In this document: in pieces, positions 1 to 10,720 of the stretch
Position numbering within the stretch: position 1 is the first letter of the stretch
Layout of the letters: every line of letters begins with the position of its first letter
DNA from: Macrophomina tecta
Taxonomy: Eukaryota; Ascomycota; Dothideomycetes; Botryosphaeriales; Botryosphaeriaceae
NCBI GenBank assembly: GCA_024180945.1
Contig: JAKSGN010000010.1
Coordinates: 496,001-560,000 of the forward strand
Direction of reading: 5' to 3'
Length of the DNA: 64,000 bases
Notes under the pieces: generated by a model
Told to the model about the DNA's origin: nothing
Seen by the model: the letters and a program-made list of their open reading frames with translations, nothing else
The model's database searches: none
Program-made: the position numbers and the translations under genes

Positions 1-1421
1 AGTTTAGTATATCGTCTGACACTCGTTTCTCGGATAGGTCCGATAACAGCCGCCTGGAGTATGATGAAGGATCAATTGTGGCGAATATAGCTTACCCGTT
101 ATACTCGCGAATAAAATAATGCCGTGGTAGGCGATGAGGCTGCAGCTCCTCTAGGGGGGCATAAGCCAGAAGCATGGGATACCGATCTGTATAAGTCGCC
201 AGGCGTCAGAGAGCAGCATCAGCTAAAGGCATCAACGCCTAGCGGGTGACCGCGCGTAAACTTTCCGATCTGTCCACGCGAGTGTGCCTCGACAGCAGGC
301 TGGCTGGCCAGTGTTCTACCAGCCAAACGTCCTTTTCGGGAGTTCCCTTTGGTAAAAAAAAAAAAAAAAAATCTGGGGTGGGTCAAGGGGCCGCCCACAT
401 AGTCACCCGCCCCCAATACTGCTCCGACTAAAGCCTGGGTGGGTGGGATCCATTTCTGCGCGGTCGCTAACTTACAATTCCTCGTTAGATTGACGCGCAG
501 GCCTTCTTTACTGGTGTTGCCTCGACCGCTGCGGAATAATATGGCACAGTTGTTGAAACCTGTAGAGGCCATTATGCGTGCATGACTCGTTGTTTCTGCT
601 GCATATTTGTTTCGCGGAATGTCACGGGCCGAAGCTCTGATTCTGCCATCGATTTCTTTCTTGTCCCGTATTATAGCCTGTGCGCGCCGTGAAGCGTGTA
701 GAGCAGATGCTTCATCTTTAACATCGATATTCCTGGCTCAACATTCGATGAACGTGAGGTTGTGTGGCTTCAGGCTCTTGCTGTTGCGTGAAAATTATCT
801 GGCACGTGCACACACCCTACGCTCACCGCCCCTTGTGCGTAAAGCCTCCACGTCGCGTGGGGCTTTGCAGGCCGAACAGCGGTGCTCTCTCTCTGACACT
901 CAACGCTCGCGTACACTAATAATACTGAAGGCAGCTGAAGCCTGTCTGCCTGCCATGCCTAGTGGATATATTGTACTCAAGCCCGACGAGACATCCCGCG
1001 AGCGTGGAATGGAAGGACTGGAGAAGGAAGCCGCCCGCCGGCTCGGATTTGTGCGTTCATCTAAAGCTGTGCATGCTGCAAAATCTAACTCCTCACCAGC
1101 AACACCCTCTCGAACGCCGCAAGGGGCCTTTGAAACATCCCCATGCCACTCGGTTCACTCTCGCTCCACGCCCGCAGTCGGCTCCGAAAAACGCAGACAT
1201 CATCTTGGACCCATTACAGGAGGAGTGGCCGTTAAAAGGCCTTGCAATGCTTACTTGCTCCCCGCCGCAGGGCAAGAAAATTTGTATACAAGCAGGAGGC
1301 TCTATAGTCGACCAGGCGGAGAACGGTGAGCTTGTGGCCGTGAGAGCTGATATGGAGGAGGCTGGTACCATTCTAATCATCGAGGGCTGTACAGCCGGAG
1401 AATGCATGTGGGGATTCCATT
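1..1421. other. No convincing gene; A18 tract
   Basis: I see no coding region I can defend here. A plus-strand frame at 607-1329 stays open for 240 codons but is Arg/Ser rich, has no recognisable domain and overlaps a second frame at 962-1438, so it looks like chance. A run of 18 A lies at 354-371. The stretch may be the 3' flank of the minus-strand genes that follow. Confidence 0.5.
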
Positions 1422-2538
1422 TTAGCACTCCCAGGTGATGTCGTTAAAGAACAAGGAGTCTGGGATGTCATTGAGAAACAAGCGTTCAAGCGGTGCGTCT
1501 TGAACTTGGCCCACTCGCTCGAAATCTGCGGATCGATTAGCGTGCGGCGACAATATCCGTTCGCATACTTTACCTTCATTGCTGGCTGGAAGTTCTCCAG
1601 CCAACTCCGCTCCTCTTGCTATCGAGGCTTCTCGGCAAACACCACGAGTTGAGGGTAGCTCGTCAATGCTTTCCGGCGGAGCAGTGCGTTGTGGCACATT
1701 GGAATGCAGCGCTTTGGGTGACGACGCCGGCTGGCTCGCGGCCTCGATCTCCGTGCGGACCTCCGCGCTTTGCGTTGGTGCAGGCGTATGCTGCAGCTCA
1801 TGTGCTTCAGGAACTTTGGCTATTAGCTTCCGCGATTTTCTCTCTCCCCAAAATTGCTCACTCTCTTTCATGTCCACCTGACTAGCAGGTACGAAATGTA
1901 CGTCCGGCCTCGTATGTATCTTTGGCCATCCTCTTAACCCTTCCGAGGCGTTGTACCCCGATATTCGGGTGAGCTGTGGGGGAATCTGCGATGGATGAGG
2001 AGATGATGGGGATTGTTGACGTAGGAAGTGCACGTGAGAAAGTGGCGGAAGAGGATGCGGCGGCACAGAGCTGGCCAGACTGCTAGTGTGAGATGGGCGT
2101 GGTGCTGCTTCTCCGGCGCGCCTCGGTATCGGCGACAACGATAGGGTGTTTCCCACCGAACCTTGCGTATTAACTTGCTTTTGGAGTTACTATCTATACT
2201 CTTCCGCAGGTGTTTCACGGGGCATTCGACTTACTGGGAGTTGATTCTCTTCCTTCGAGCGCTGTGACGGGAGAAGAAGGTGTAACGTCAGGCGCATCTC
2301 TCACCGAGCTTACATGCTGATTGTCTGTAATTCCAGGACATGGTGATCTACTGAGGTGCGGCGATGCTCGTGGCTCAGCGCCTGAGAAAGGGCTTGCTCG
2401 CATAGGAGTCCCAGCCACACCCCGAGAGGGACGAGGCGAGTAATTAAGGCTGGCTGATAATCTCCTCTTCTTCCTTGTGGGTTGCATGTCGGTCAATTCT
2501 ACTGGTCGACGGCTGGCGATTGTTGCAGCTAGCGGCAT
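1422..2538 (-). CDS. Hypothetical Ser/Pro-rich protein, 2 exons
   Basis: I do not recognise this protein. Exon 1 (2538-2235) joins exon 2 (2161-1422) across a 73-nt intron with a GTAAGT donor and a CAAG acceptor. The phase-1 junction (A|GT, Ser) keeps the frame and gives about 347 aa. The N-terminal part is basic (KKRRLSASLNYSP) and the middle is rich in Ser and Pro, typical of a disordered regulatory protein. The C-terminal ~30 residues carry acidic/hydrophobic repeats (LFLNDIPDSLFFNDI), which could be a short binding motif. The start is the first in-frame ATG (2538). The neighbouring minus-strand frame at 2659-3150 could be an upstream exon, but I found no splice that joins them in frame. 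Composition is less biased than in the transposon relics. The splice model is inferred. Confidence 0.5.
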
Positions 2539-2658
2539 TAATGGATGGGTGTCGCCCCTTGAGCGTTCGCCGTGTTGTTCAGTACTACACTCAAGCGAGA
2601 ATAGCCTGTGATCGATTTCTATTCGGCATCAGCGGGTATATGTCAGAGAGTATACAAG

Positions 2659-3150
2659 TTACATGCCGCTGCGAAGATCATAAATTTTTGGTTGCCGAAG
2701 CGAAGCTTCCTTCGTTGCGTCCCTCAAACATTCCATCCATGGCTTAGGAGGGCCTCCAACGTCACTAAGCCAGCTGGATGCCCAGGACCAAAAGGGCTTC
2801 TTGAATAGGTTGACAACTTGCCACTCAGTAGCATCGAGCTCGCCCAAAATAAACGCCTTCACCTCCAAAGTCGGAGCCTGGAGTTTCTGTAAGGAGTCCT
2901 CGAAGTATTGGAGACGCGAATGTAGTCGGTTCTGCCTGGTCTTCATATTGCTGACTTTTCCTTCCTGATACCATATTTTCTGGTCGATCAGTCGCTTTCT
3001 TAATTTCATCAGCTTCCTTAAGTCTTGTAGTCTTTCCCCAAAATCAAAATAAGCGAGTTCCAGCGCGACGAATTTTTCGAGGGTGAGCTCAGATAAGTCA
3101 GATTCCTGAAGCGTTTTGTCATCCTCCGTTACCTTAATTTTAAAATGCAT
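2659..3150 (-). CDS. Hypothetical coiled-coil protein (163 aa)
   Basis: A 163-codon frame opens with MHFKIKVTEDDK. Residues ~20-100 are charged and heptad-like (LQDLRKLMKLRKRLIDQK and LHSRLQYFEDSLQKLQ), so a coiled coil is likely. A Trp-rich stretch follows near residue 125 (PFWSWASSWLSDVGG). No family is recognised. The frame ends 120 bp before the start of the next minus-strand gene, and a GT donor overlaps its stop (ATGTAA). It may therefore be the first exon of a longer gene, but the only nearby acceptor (..GAATAG) puts the next segment out of frame. It could stand alone or be a decayed 5' part of the downstream gene. Confidence 0.42.
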   Translation of the reverse strand: MHFKIKVTEDDKTLQESDLSELTLEKFVALELAYFDFGERLQDLRKLMKLRKRLIDQKIWYQEGKVSNMKTRQNRLHSRLQYFEDSLQKLQAPTLEVKAFILGELDATEWQVVNLFKKPFWSWASSWLSDVGGPPKPWMECLRDATKEASLRQPKIYDLRSGM

Positions 3151-5458
3151 TTTGGATTTCGACTGTAGAAGCAGCAGGTGTTTGTGTTAACTATTAATGC
3201 GCTTCTTCACCGCCACACTGTCCAGGTCAGGCAAGTCCGGGAACATTCGCTTCCGCCCCGAGAAGCTTGGGCTATATTAGAGGACACGCATATTCAGCAC
3301 TGTACAAAAAATGTACAGCCGGGTTTAACGCTGTGCGGAAATAACGCAGAACAACGAATGTTAAACGGATTGCGTAGAAGAGGAGCACAACACGATGCCG
3401 CATATTGTGGGGCGGCAAGCGGTAAAGACGTTACTAGAGAAGTAAAGTGGAGGAAAGGGTGGCTAACGGTGGGTCTACGATAGGCTTGGCGTTTCTGGTA
3501 TCGACGCACTGGTTATCTCATGCATACTACGTCCGGCAATCCACACTCGTTCTTTTGCGTGAACTGCGTGCGTGTCCTTAACCTAAAGCAAATCTGCCTA
3601 GTGCCGTCGTGCTCGGCTTAAAGGGAAAACAGAAGTGAGATTCTTAGTGGGGAATCTCCACCGGCTACAAACCGGGGTTACCTTGAAAGCTGCTACCGCG
3701 CCGCTTCTGGCGTACAAATCCAGCCCCCATGAAAAAAAGGCTTTATGCAACGATTGGAACCAGCATGGTTTGTACATGCGGCGAGGGAACAGCGGTGAAG
3801 ATGGGATGGCGTTAATTCCCCGCGCGGTAGGCTCCACTCATTGACCTTTCTGCGCCCCCACGCCTTGACTCACGAACCGCTGACCACCCGCGTTGCGGGC
3901 CTCTGACGGTCGGCGAGTGCCGCACCACCCGATTGGGTCCCGGCGAACAGGAACGGGCCGGGGACGGTATCCCACACGAACAGCCACATGATCCCGATGA
4001 GAAGCCGGGAGGAAATGAGAGTGCAGGGGTAGACGACATGCATCGTCGCTGTGGAAGCGAGCCATACAAGCTCATTCGTTCTCTGTTCTGAAGAAGCGCC
4101 GCCAACGCCTGTCCTACAAGCCATGGAGCTGTCTATTGGCCATGTTTTGCGTTTGGAGGAGCTCGAAGTCCACGACGACTTTTGAGACCGCTGTGCAGGG
4201 GGGGAAAAGCCTCAAAGGTCTCTGCAGCTGCTGGGGTGTGAATCATTCACTCTCTGGTTCAAACCACGAAGCTGTACCAGAATAGGACCTACACCTTACC
4301 TTATCCCCTGGAAGACTGGATGGAAGCTGTAGGACTGCTCGCTACCACCAGAGGATGAATTGACCTGGCTTCAGCTGACCGACCGGACCAGCATAGACAT
4401 GAAGTGTTGATTCAAATCGAAGTTTGAGTGGGATTTCAACAACGGCTATTGCTCCCTAAAGGTGTAAGGGGATAATCTATGGCGACTTAAAAGGGGTATG
4501 TGTACGAAGGATTAGAGCTACGCCCCTGCTGGACGTTGGGAAGTCTTTAGCTGGTGTGTCCCTAAGCACCCGCAAGATGCTCAACTATCCATTAAGCTGA
4601 AAACGCCAAGACAATCAAAATTTCACCCGCAAAGGCGATCTATTGTGTCAGAGATTTGTAACGGCCGGCATCTTCCTCTAATGATCGAAACAAACTGAAA
4701 GCCGTGGGCACGAAAAGAGGGTGATAATAAGCGACAGGAGGTGCATGATGGAGCACTGCCCATGAGGCCGTCTTACCACGCACGTCCAGCCCGCCATCTC
4801 CAGCCACCGGCGTCACGCGCGCCGGTCACTCCCGCAACCGATGCCATGAAGTACTGAAGACGTCGGTTCAATGAAGAATGCACAGGTTCTGTCTCATCGT
4901 ACTACCCTTATCATCAAGATCCCTCGCGCTCTGTCTCTCAGAAAGCCTCACGCTGGATGATGTCCAGAACTTGCCGGCCGTAATTGCAAACTGCATGCGG
5001 AATAGTAACTTTGAAGGCGCTCAAACGCCATTGGGGCAACGAAACCAGCACTTTAGGATAACCATCGAGGCGAAGAGGCGATTCATGCGCCTGCGGGTCC
5101 ACAACCCTGGCCTCTCACATGGAGTGGTTGAAGCTTCTCTCATCGGCTAGCTCGGCCAGTCAGGCTTTGGGAGAAGGAGACATCGGTCCCAGCCGGCAAT
5201 ATTTGTGCACGATGTTATACTTGCCTTCATTAAGGTTTAGACATCAGGCGGCGGCAGCATTGTCCTGGATGATTAATTGCCAGCACTAAGTGGACCCATC
5301 GCATTTCGGCTGCTCCATCACGTCTAGCGCCCCATCATACTTGAGCTGCCTGGCATCCTGCTCTTCATCCCTTCTTTTGCCCAAATCTTCTCTCTCACCA
5401 TCACAACCTCCACTTTACCCCCATCGAAAGATCTATTCTCCTGCTCAGTGAGCTAAAC
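3151..5458. other. Long stretch without a supported gene
   Basis: Only short overlapping frames occur (up to ~101 codons). The minus-strand frames at 3812-4124 are hydrophobic in places (ISSRLLIGIMWLFVWDTV) and might be the remnant of one or two membrane segments, but no start, splice or family supports this. I see no tandem repeat or inverted repeat of note. Confidence 0.4.
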
Positions 5459-5935
5459 ATGCTTCTCCCTCTGACCATTTACCAAAACCGTTTCTCCCGC
5501 ACCTCCAGCAGCCCTCGTTATGTTCAAGTGAATTACATCTCCAGGCCATCTTGGAGGTTTCGCCGCATAGTTCCCAGCTCTTCCATCATGCAAGTGGGTA
5601 TTGACTTCGCCTACAACAATGCTCGCGCACTGCTAAAAGAAAACGCAGAGATGTAGGCCGTATCGATCTCGCTGTTCCAGTGCAGAGACAGTATCGATAT
5701 CTAAGGGATCAGAAGGCGGCACTAAATTTAGGGCAATCAGTCCTGATAGTCTTGCTCCTTTGGATATGCGGATCGATCAAATGGAGAAGAGGATGTCTGT
5801 GACATGCTTGAGGACTATGAAGCTCTTGATGAAGGCTGAAAAGTGCCAGGAACTCCTGAAGAGACAGATGGTCATGCTGGAATAAGAGCCTATCGATCAT
5901 GCAACACCAGGACATGGATAATCCAAGTCGGCTAG
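5459..5935 (+). other. Possible decayed small gene
   Basis: A 65-codon frame (5459-5656) ends at ATGTAG. From about 5685 another frame is open to a TAA after MVMLE and encodes a Lys/Met-rich helix (MRIDQMEKRMSVT). The two frames would join if the 28 nt from GTAGGC to TTCCAG were removed, but 28 nt is shorter than known spliceosomal introns of this group. This is either a chance juxtaposition or a relic with a small deletion. Confidence 0.2.
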
Positions 5936-8058
5936 TGAGTCGATACAAGAGGTCATGAGCGCATTGGACATTATGTATATAATTCTATAAGCCATAGCTG
6001 TGCTTGAATCTTCGTTTGCTTTTCCACGTGTTGCCACTGCTCTGTGTTCACTGCTTCAAAACTCGTTGTCTCCTACGTGCGTCGGTACACACGCCGGCGG
6101 TGGTCATAAGTGCCCCAGTGAAATTAAATTAACCCTAGCTGTTCGTGCTGATGATCCAACACGCGAAGATTCTGAGTGCATGGCAAATAGTCCGACGGTC
6201 GTCATATCTAGAAAGGGCGAACACCTGTCTTGCAATACCAGCCTCCACCTTTTTTTTTTTTTTTTTTTTTGCCAGCCTTCAAAAATTGGAGTCTTGCGCC
6301 AAGCAAGGTTTCGCCATAGCCTCACTTTTATGCCGCAGCCAATCGGCATATTGCTTCACGCGACGCCGTGGGATTTCAGCTGCAGTCAGACATTGATTTT
6401 TGATACACTTAATGGGAGATCCGCAGCTTTACCTCCTATCCGTTACTAACTCTCGCTTCGTGGTCGTTACCAAGGGATGATTGCTCATGCCTACGCCCTC
6501 GTATCAAACAGCAGTGACGTGTCATGAGCGTCTGTGCTTAATATCTACCGTCATTATCTACCGATGCTGTCATTTTTCCCCGGCAGTCAGCTCATGCCTG
6601 CTGTCTGATAGCCTTCATGGCTCTGCACCATGCTATGACTAGGCATACATGTTGTCGACTTACCTAATGGCTTAACCTTACCTTGCTCCTGGATAGGAAC
6701 ATTTGTCAGCTGTGGTCTTGGGTTGCAGAGTTCCACACACGGGGGCCGCTCGCCTTCTTGTTGTGAAAAGCAGTATTAAGTCTTTATCCCACAATGAGGG
6801 CGGCCCAAGTAGGATGAAATTTAGTCTACTTAGATACCGTGAGATTTTAAGACGGAGTACAGAATGCCACTGCCAGTAATTGGAGGTATTATTGCCTGAA
6901 GTTGCAATCTACTGCTCCCCGACCACATTAGGTTATCCTCGTCCAACCGAAATCATTATCCCAGCTACCTTTCCCTTATCAGTCGCTACGGTTTCATTTT
7001 CTTGGCTAGTTTCTCTAGCAAGTAAAGCTGATTTTATATATCGTCGAGCTGTTTAGAAAGGTCACGAAGTCGCTCAGTGTCTGCTTGGATGACTACCACG
7101 AGAGGTTGATTCACGCCAGAGACTCGGAATGCCTTTTCCAACTTGCCTAATCAACTGACCGTAGCTCTCCCGGGATAGTGACGGCAATGAACCATCGAGG
7201 GGTGCAAGCTCGAGGTGCCGACGCTCACGCACCTTCGCCAGTTCAGACTTAGCCCGGTCGGCTGGTAACTTTCGCGCCTAGATCAACTCATCAGTGTGGA
7301 GAAAAAAAGGATACCGGAAAAGGACATGCACCGATTTCAATGGAGTGGCAGCATAAATGTTTTTTTTTTTTTTTTTGTCGTTCCGCTTCCTCTTCGGAGC
7401 TGTACCGGAGCAAGCCGTTTCGGGCGTCAGCAGGGCGTTTCTGGCGTTTCTTGTCTTGCGGGATGCGGTGAAGGCTCTGTAATCTTCCCTGGTGGACACC
7501 TTGAGTCTTAAAGGGAGTTTGTAGGACCTGTGTACTTGATGTTGCCTTGCTTAATTAATGTTAGTGTAAAAGACGGCGCCGCCTCTTAGAGGTGGCCTAT
7601 GAAGCTCTATATATCCTTAACAGTTAGTTAAGAGAAATCTTCCGATGTTTTTATGTGCAACAGAAATGCAAGGTCTGGGCCACTGCGAACCACAATTTTG
7701 AAGGTTACAGGTATGATCCATGATAAAGACCATCAGTCTATCCATTCTGGCGTCATCGGCAAGCAAATTTTTGTCTAAGCCGAGCCGTACAACCATGACA
7801 CCCTTCTCAATATCATCCGGAAGCAGAATTCACTAGAGATCCGATAGTGGCCGGAACCAATCCGTTTTCGAGCCTCGAGATTGGGCGGAGCAATGTTTGA
7901 GGGACTTGGGCAGAGATACGTTCACGTCGCTGGTGGATAGTGTTCGGATAATCGCTAAAGGGTTGCAATTGCTTAAGCAGATAACCGGCCGTTGCGGCTG
8001 CGTTTCAAATTTATAATCCTCTCTGTTTACCTACATGTCCCGGTTTTACTTGGGAACC
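5936..8058. other. Intergenic; T21 and T17 tracts
   Basis: No credible gene on either strand. Two long homopolymers stand out: T21 at 6250-6270 and T17 at 7360-7376. The sequence around 6500-7100 is AT-rich and broken by stops in all frames. Poly(A/T) tracts of this length can mark retroposed ends, but I see no matching element body or target duplication. Confidence 0.4.
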
Positions 8059-9001
8059 TCAAAGGGAGTCCCCATCCTCACAAGTCTTCCGAAACAACCT
8101 ATCCCGATCCGGCGTAATAACGCCCTCCCTCACGTGCTCTCCCATCACAACCTTCCGCCACGCCTCGACGCTCTCAAAATACTGCCCTTCACACTCCTTA
8201 ATAATCCTACACCTCTCCTCCATCGTGCGCGCCGCTGCTACCCTTGTAATCCGCCTCTCCGCCTCCTGCCGCTCCCTCTTCCGCGCATGACGGCCCCTCC
8301 TCCGCGCCTCATGATCCACAGCATCCCGCCCGAGCTCCTCGTCCTCGCGCCACCTTTCGTCTCGCCGCCTGACCTTCGCCTCTTCCCTCTCGCCCCAGCG
8401 ATCGCGATAAACCCAAACGCTGCCTTCCTCCGCCTCTCCTCCCGTCCCACCAATAACCCCCTCAAACCCCACCGCCACAATCCGCACCGTCCGCAACCTG
8501 CCCCAGTCCAGCCCATCAGCATCGAGGCAGCGCGCCCTCAAGTTCTCCGCCCTGCGCATCTCCGCCTCGCCCCCCTTCCACCACTGCGCGCCAAGCAAGC
8601 GCATGCGCTCGCAAAATGCTTCTTCCTCGTCCTCGCGGCCCGGGCCTTCCTCCAGCGGCGGGACTTCTGCAGCCGGGATGGCGGGCAGGCCGAGGAACTC
8701 GAGATCAGCCGGAGCTGGGGCGGTGAGGACAAGCACGCCGCCACGCGGGCAGCGCGGCGGGAAGCCGTAGACGTGTGGCTGTGGAGTGAGGGTGAGGCGC
8801 ATGGGCGGCGGCGGGCGGGCGAGAGAAGGGGGAGGGAAGAAGTCGGTAAGGTCGTCGAGTTCCGAATCGTCAGAGTCGGAGGACGGGCGGTCCGTAGTCC
8901 GGGCCGGCGTTGGGGGGGTTGTAGAAGATGCGGGGTTTGGTGTTTTGGGGGCGGGGGGCGAGCTGGGAGGGGAAGGGGAGGAGGCGGCTGAGGAAGGACA
9001 T
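8059..9001 (-). CDS. Conserved fungal hypothetical protein, 1-nt frameshift in C7
   Basis: The main frame (8802-8059) contains hydrophobic/acidic segments (GGVLVLTAPAPADLEFLGLP and PPLEEGPGREDEEEAF) followed by a highly charged Arg/Glu-rich C-terminal half, probably helical. I have a weak recollection of similar uncharacterised fungal proteins. A better start lies at 9001 (MSFLSRLLPFPSQ, preceded by CACA). Its frame runs into the main one only if the C7 run (8912-8918 on the plus strand, G7) is read as six. That would give ~313 aa with an acidic Ser/Asp stretch (SSDSDDSELDD) at the junction. The local GC content is very high, unlike the flanking DNA. A sequencing error in the homopolymer and a true frameshift are equally possible. 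Confidence 0.6.
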
Positions 9002-9433
9002 TGTGGGTGTGCTGTGCTGTGGGATGTGGTGGAGGGTTGATGGAAAAAGACAGAAAGGAGGGGGGATGGGAAAGGAGATGAGGAGTCATGGTGTGGTTGA
9101 ATGCCTAATGGTGGATGGCTGATGGTGCTCTTATTGTTCGCTGGTGCCTGGCGGTGGCTTAATTATTGTGCGTCGGTGGCTGGCTGGCAAGGACGTGAAG
9201 AAAAGCGCTGGTCGGTGCTGTGCCGCAGGGCTCGACCGATCTCAATATTGCCGCGCGAAGGAACAGGTGGAGCCCAACAACAATCTCTTCGACCTAACCT
9301 GCAGCGCATGACCCCTCGTATCGTCGGCACGATGAGAACATCCAGCGCATGTCTTATGCTGTGGACGGCTGGGGCTTTTGGCGTGGCTGCGAATGGTAAT
9401 TCCCGCCAAATCGTTGTTTTCCCTTCGGCATTA

Positions 9434-9570
9434 CTGGGGTTTGCAAATCATTAGCGACGGGGGGCCTAATCCCCGGATTTTTCGCGCGCGACCTCACCAA
9501 AAAAAAGCGAGAACGCGCCCAAACGTCCTACCCACCCCAAGTCGCCCAAACAACGCGTTTCTTCGTGCTT
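9434..9570 (+). repeat. Left terminal inverted repeat of element A
   Basis: It begins CTGGGGTTTGCAAATC directly after a TA and pairs with the right repeat over about 137 bp. It includes GC-rich blocks (CGCGCGCGACC) that may bind transposase. Confidence 0.85.
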
Positions 9571-9642
9571 CTTCGCCTCATTACATCGTGAACTTCCTTT
9601 TGCGGTAATACCCTGGTGTTGTAGCACAGCATAACAGCACTC

Positions 9643-10720
9643 ATGGCACCTCCTCGCCTCCAAGAACACCAAATCGTTACAATCCTCGACTGCCTACGCG
9701 CCCAATGGCATACAGGCGCTATTGCAGACGCCGCCAAGTGTCATAAAGCGTCTGTGTACCGTATTAAGCGCAATCTACGTGTTTGGGGCGAGCCGTACGC
9801 ACCAACTAGCCCTGATGGGCGGAAGAGAACCCTCACAGCTCATGAAGAAGATGTAGCAGCCCCCTCCTGCATATTTTATATAGCTAATAGCTATAGGTGC
9901 TTCTGAACTTCCTGGACTCAAACCCTACGGCTTATCTTGACGAAATGACATGGTATATGGAGCAAACTTGTGGTGTTGTTGTGCATATTACGACTCTTTG
10001 GCGTACACTTTATCGCCGCGGCTGGAGTCGTACTTACGTTCGTAGAAGGGCTGCAGAACGTTGCCTAATTACGAAGGCCATCTTTCGTGGCCGCATGCTT
10101 GCCTTTGACCCCAATCAATTGGTGTTTATTGACGAGTCTGGTGCTGACGAGCGTACTGGCTGGCGCTCATATGGGTGGAGCTCGGTGGGCGTCGAGGCGA
10201 CGGTGGAAGGCTCAATACGACGCTCACCACGCTGGAGTATTCTACCGGCGTATACACTAGATGGCTATATGGAGGGAGTACTTGTCGAGCAAGTAACGAT
10301 TAATACGGAAGTCCTGCTACGGTGGTTACAAGAGACGGTGTTGCCACAGCTCCGCGGAGGCTATCATATTATTATCATGGATAACGCCTCGATCCACCGA
10401 GCGCCAGTAAGTTTAAGGTTCTCATAAAGCTTAGTATATTCTATTAATAAAAGTAGGAGATTCGAGAAGCCGTTCGCGCCGCCGGTATCCACCTCGTATT
10501 TCTTCCTCCATACTGCCCTGAACTCAACCCCATTGAGCATAGCTTTCACGACATTAAGACATGGATTCGTCGCAACTACGCTTATACCTCGGAGTATACT
10601 GATTTTGGGTCCTTCCTACACCATGCAATCAATGTAGCTACTTCTACTACTTCCGCCCTATCACACTTCAGAAAGGCGGGCTACTGCGGCGCAGAAGAGG
10701 CTCTTCCTGTTGGTGAGTAG
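9643..10720 (+). CDS. DD34E Tc1/mariner-superfamily transposase, 3 exons
   Basis: Exons 9643-9852, 9897-10406 and 10457-10720 join in phase 0 across introns of 44 and 50 nt; the first has a GCTAAT branch site. The product is 359 codons long including the stop. Residues ~5-60 form a helix-turn-helix-like DNA-binding region. The catalytic triad is visible: Asp in FIDESGADERTGW, Asp in IIIMDNASIH and Glu in NPIEHSF, with 34 residues between the last two (DD34E). The final exon ends at GEY-like TAG (10718-10720). The protein would cut at the terminal repeats of element A and insert at TA. No stop or frameshift was seen, so it may be active. Its 3' end overlaps the antisense gene. Confidence 0.88.

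Noticed and set aside
607..1438. Two overlapping plus-strand frames of 240 and 158 codons
   Set aside because: They compete for the same bases, are Arg/Ser/Cys rich, and have no splice or domain support.
4251..4275. GGTTCAAACC resembling a tRNA B box
   Set aside because: No A box or cloverleaf upstream.
8035..8991. 318-codon plus-strand frame
   Set aside because: It is the antisense shadow of the GC-rich minus-strand gene, whose product has a more natural composition and start.
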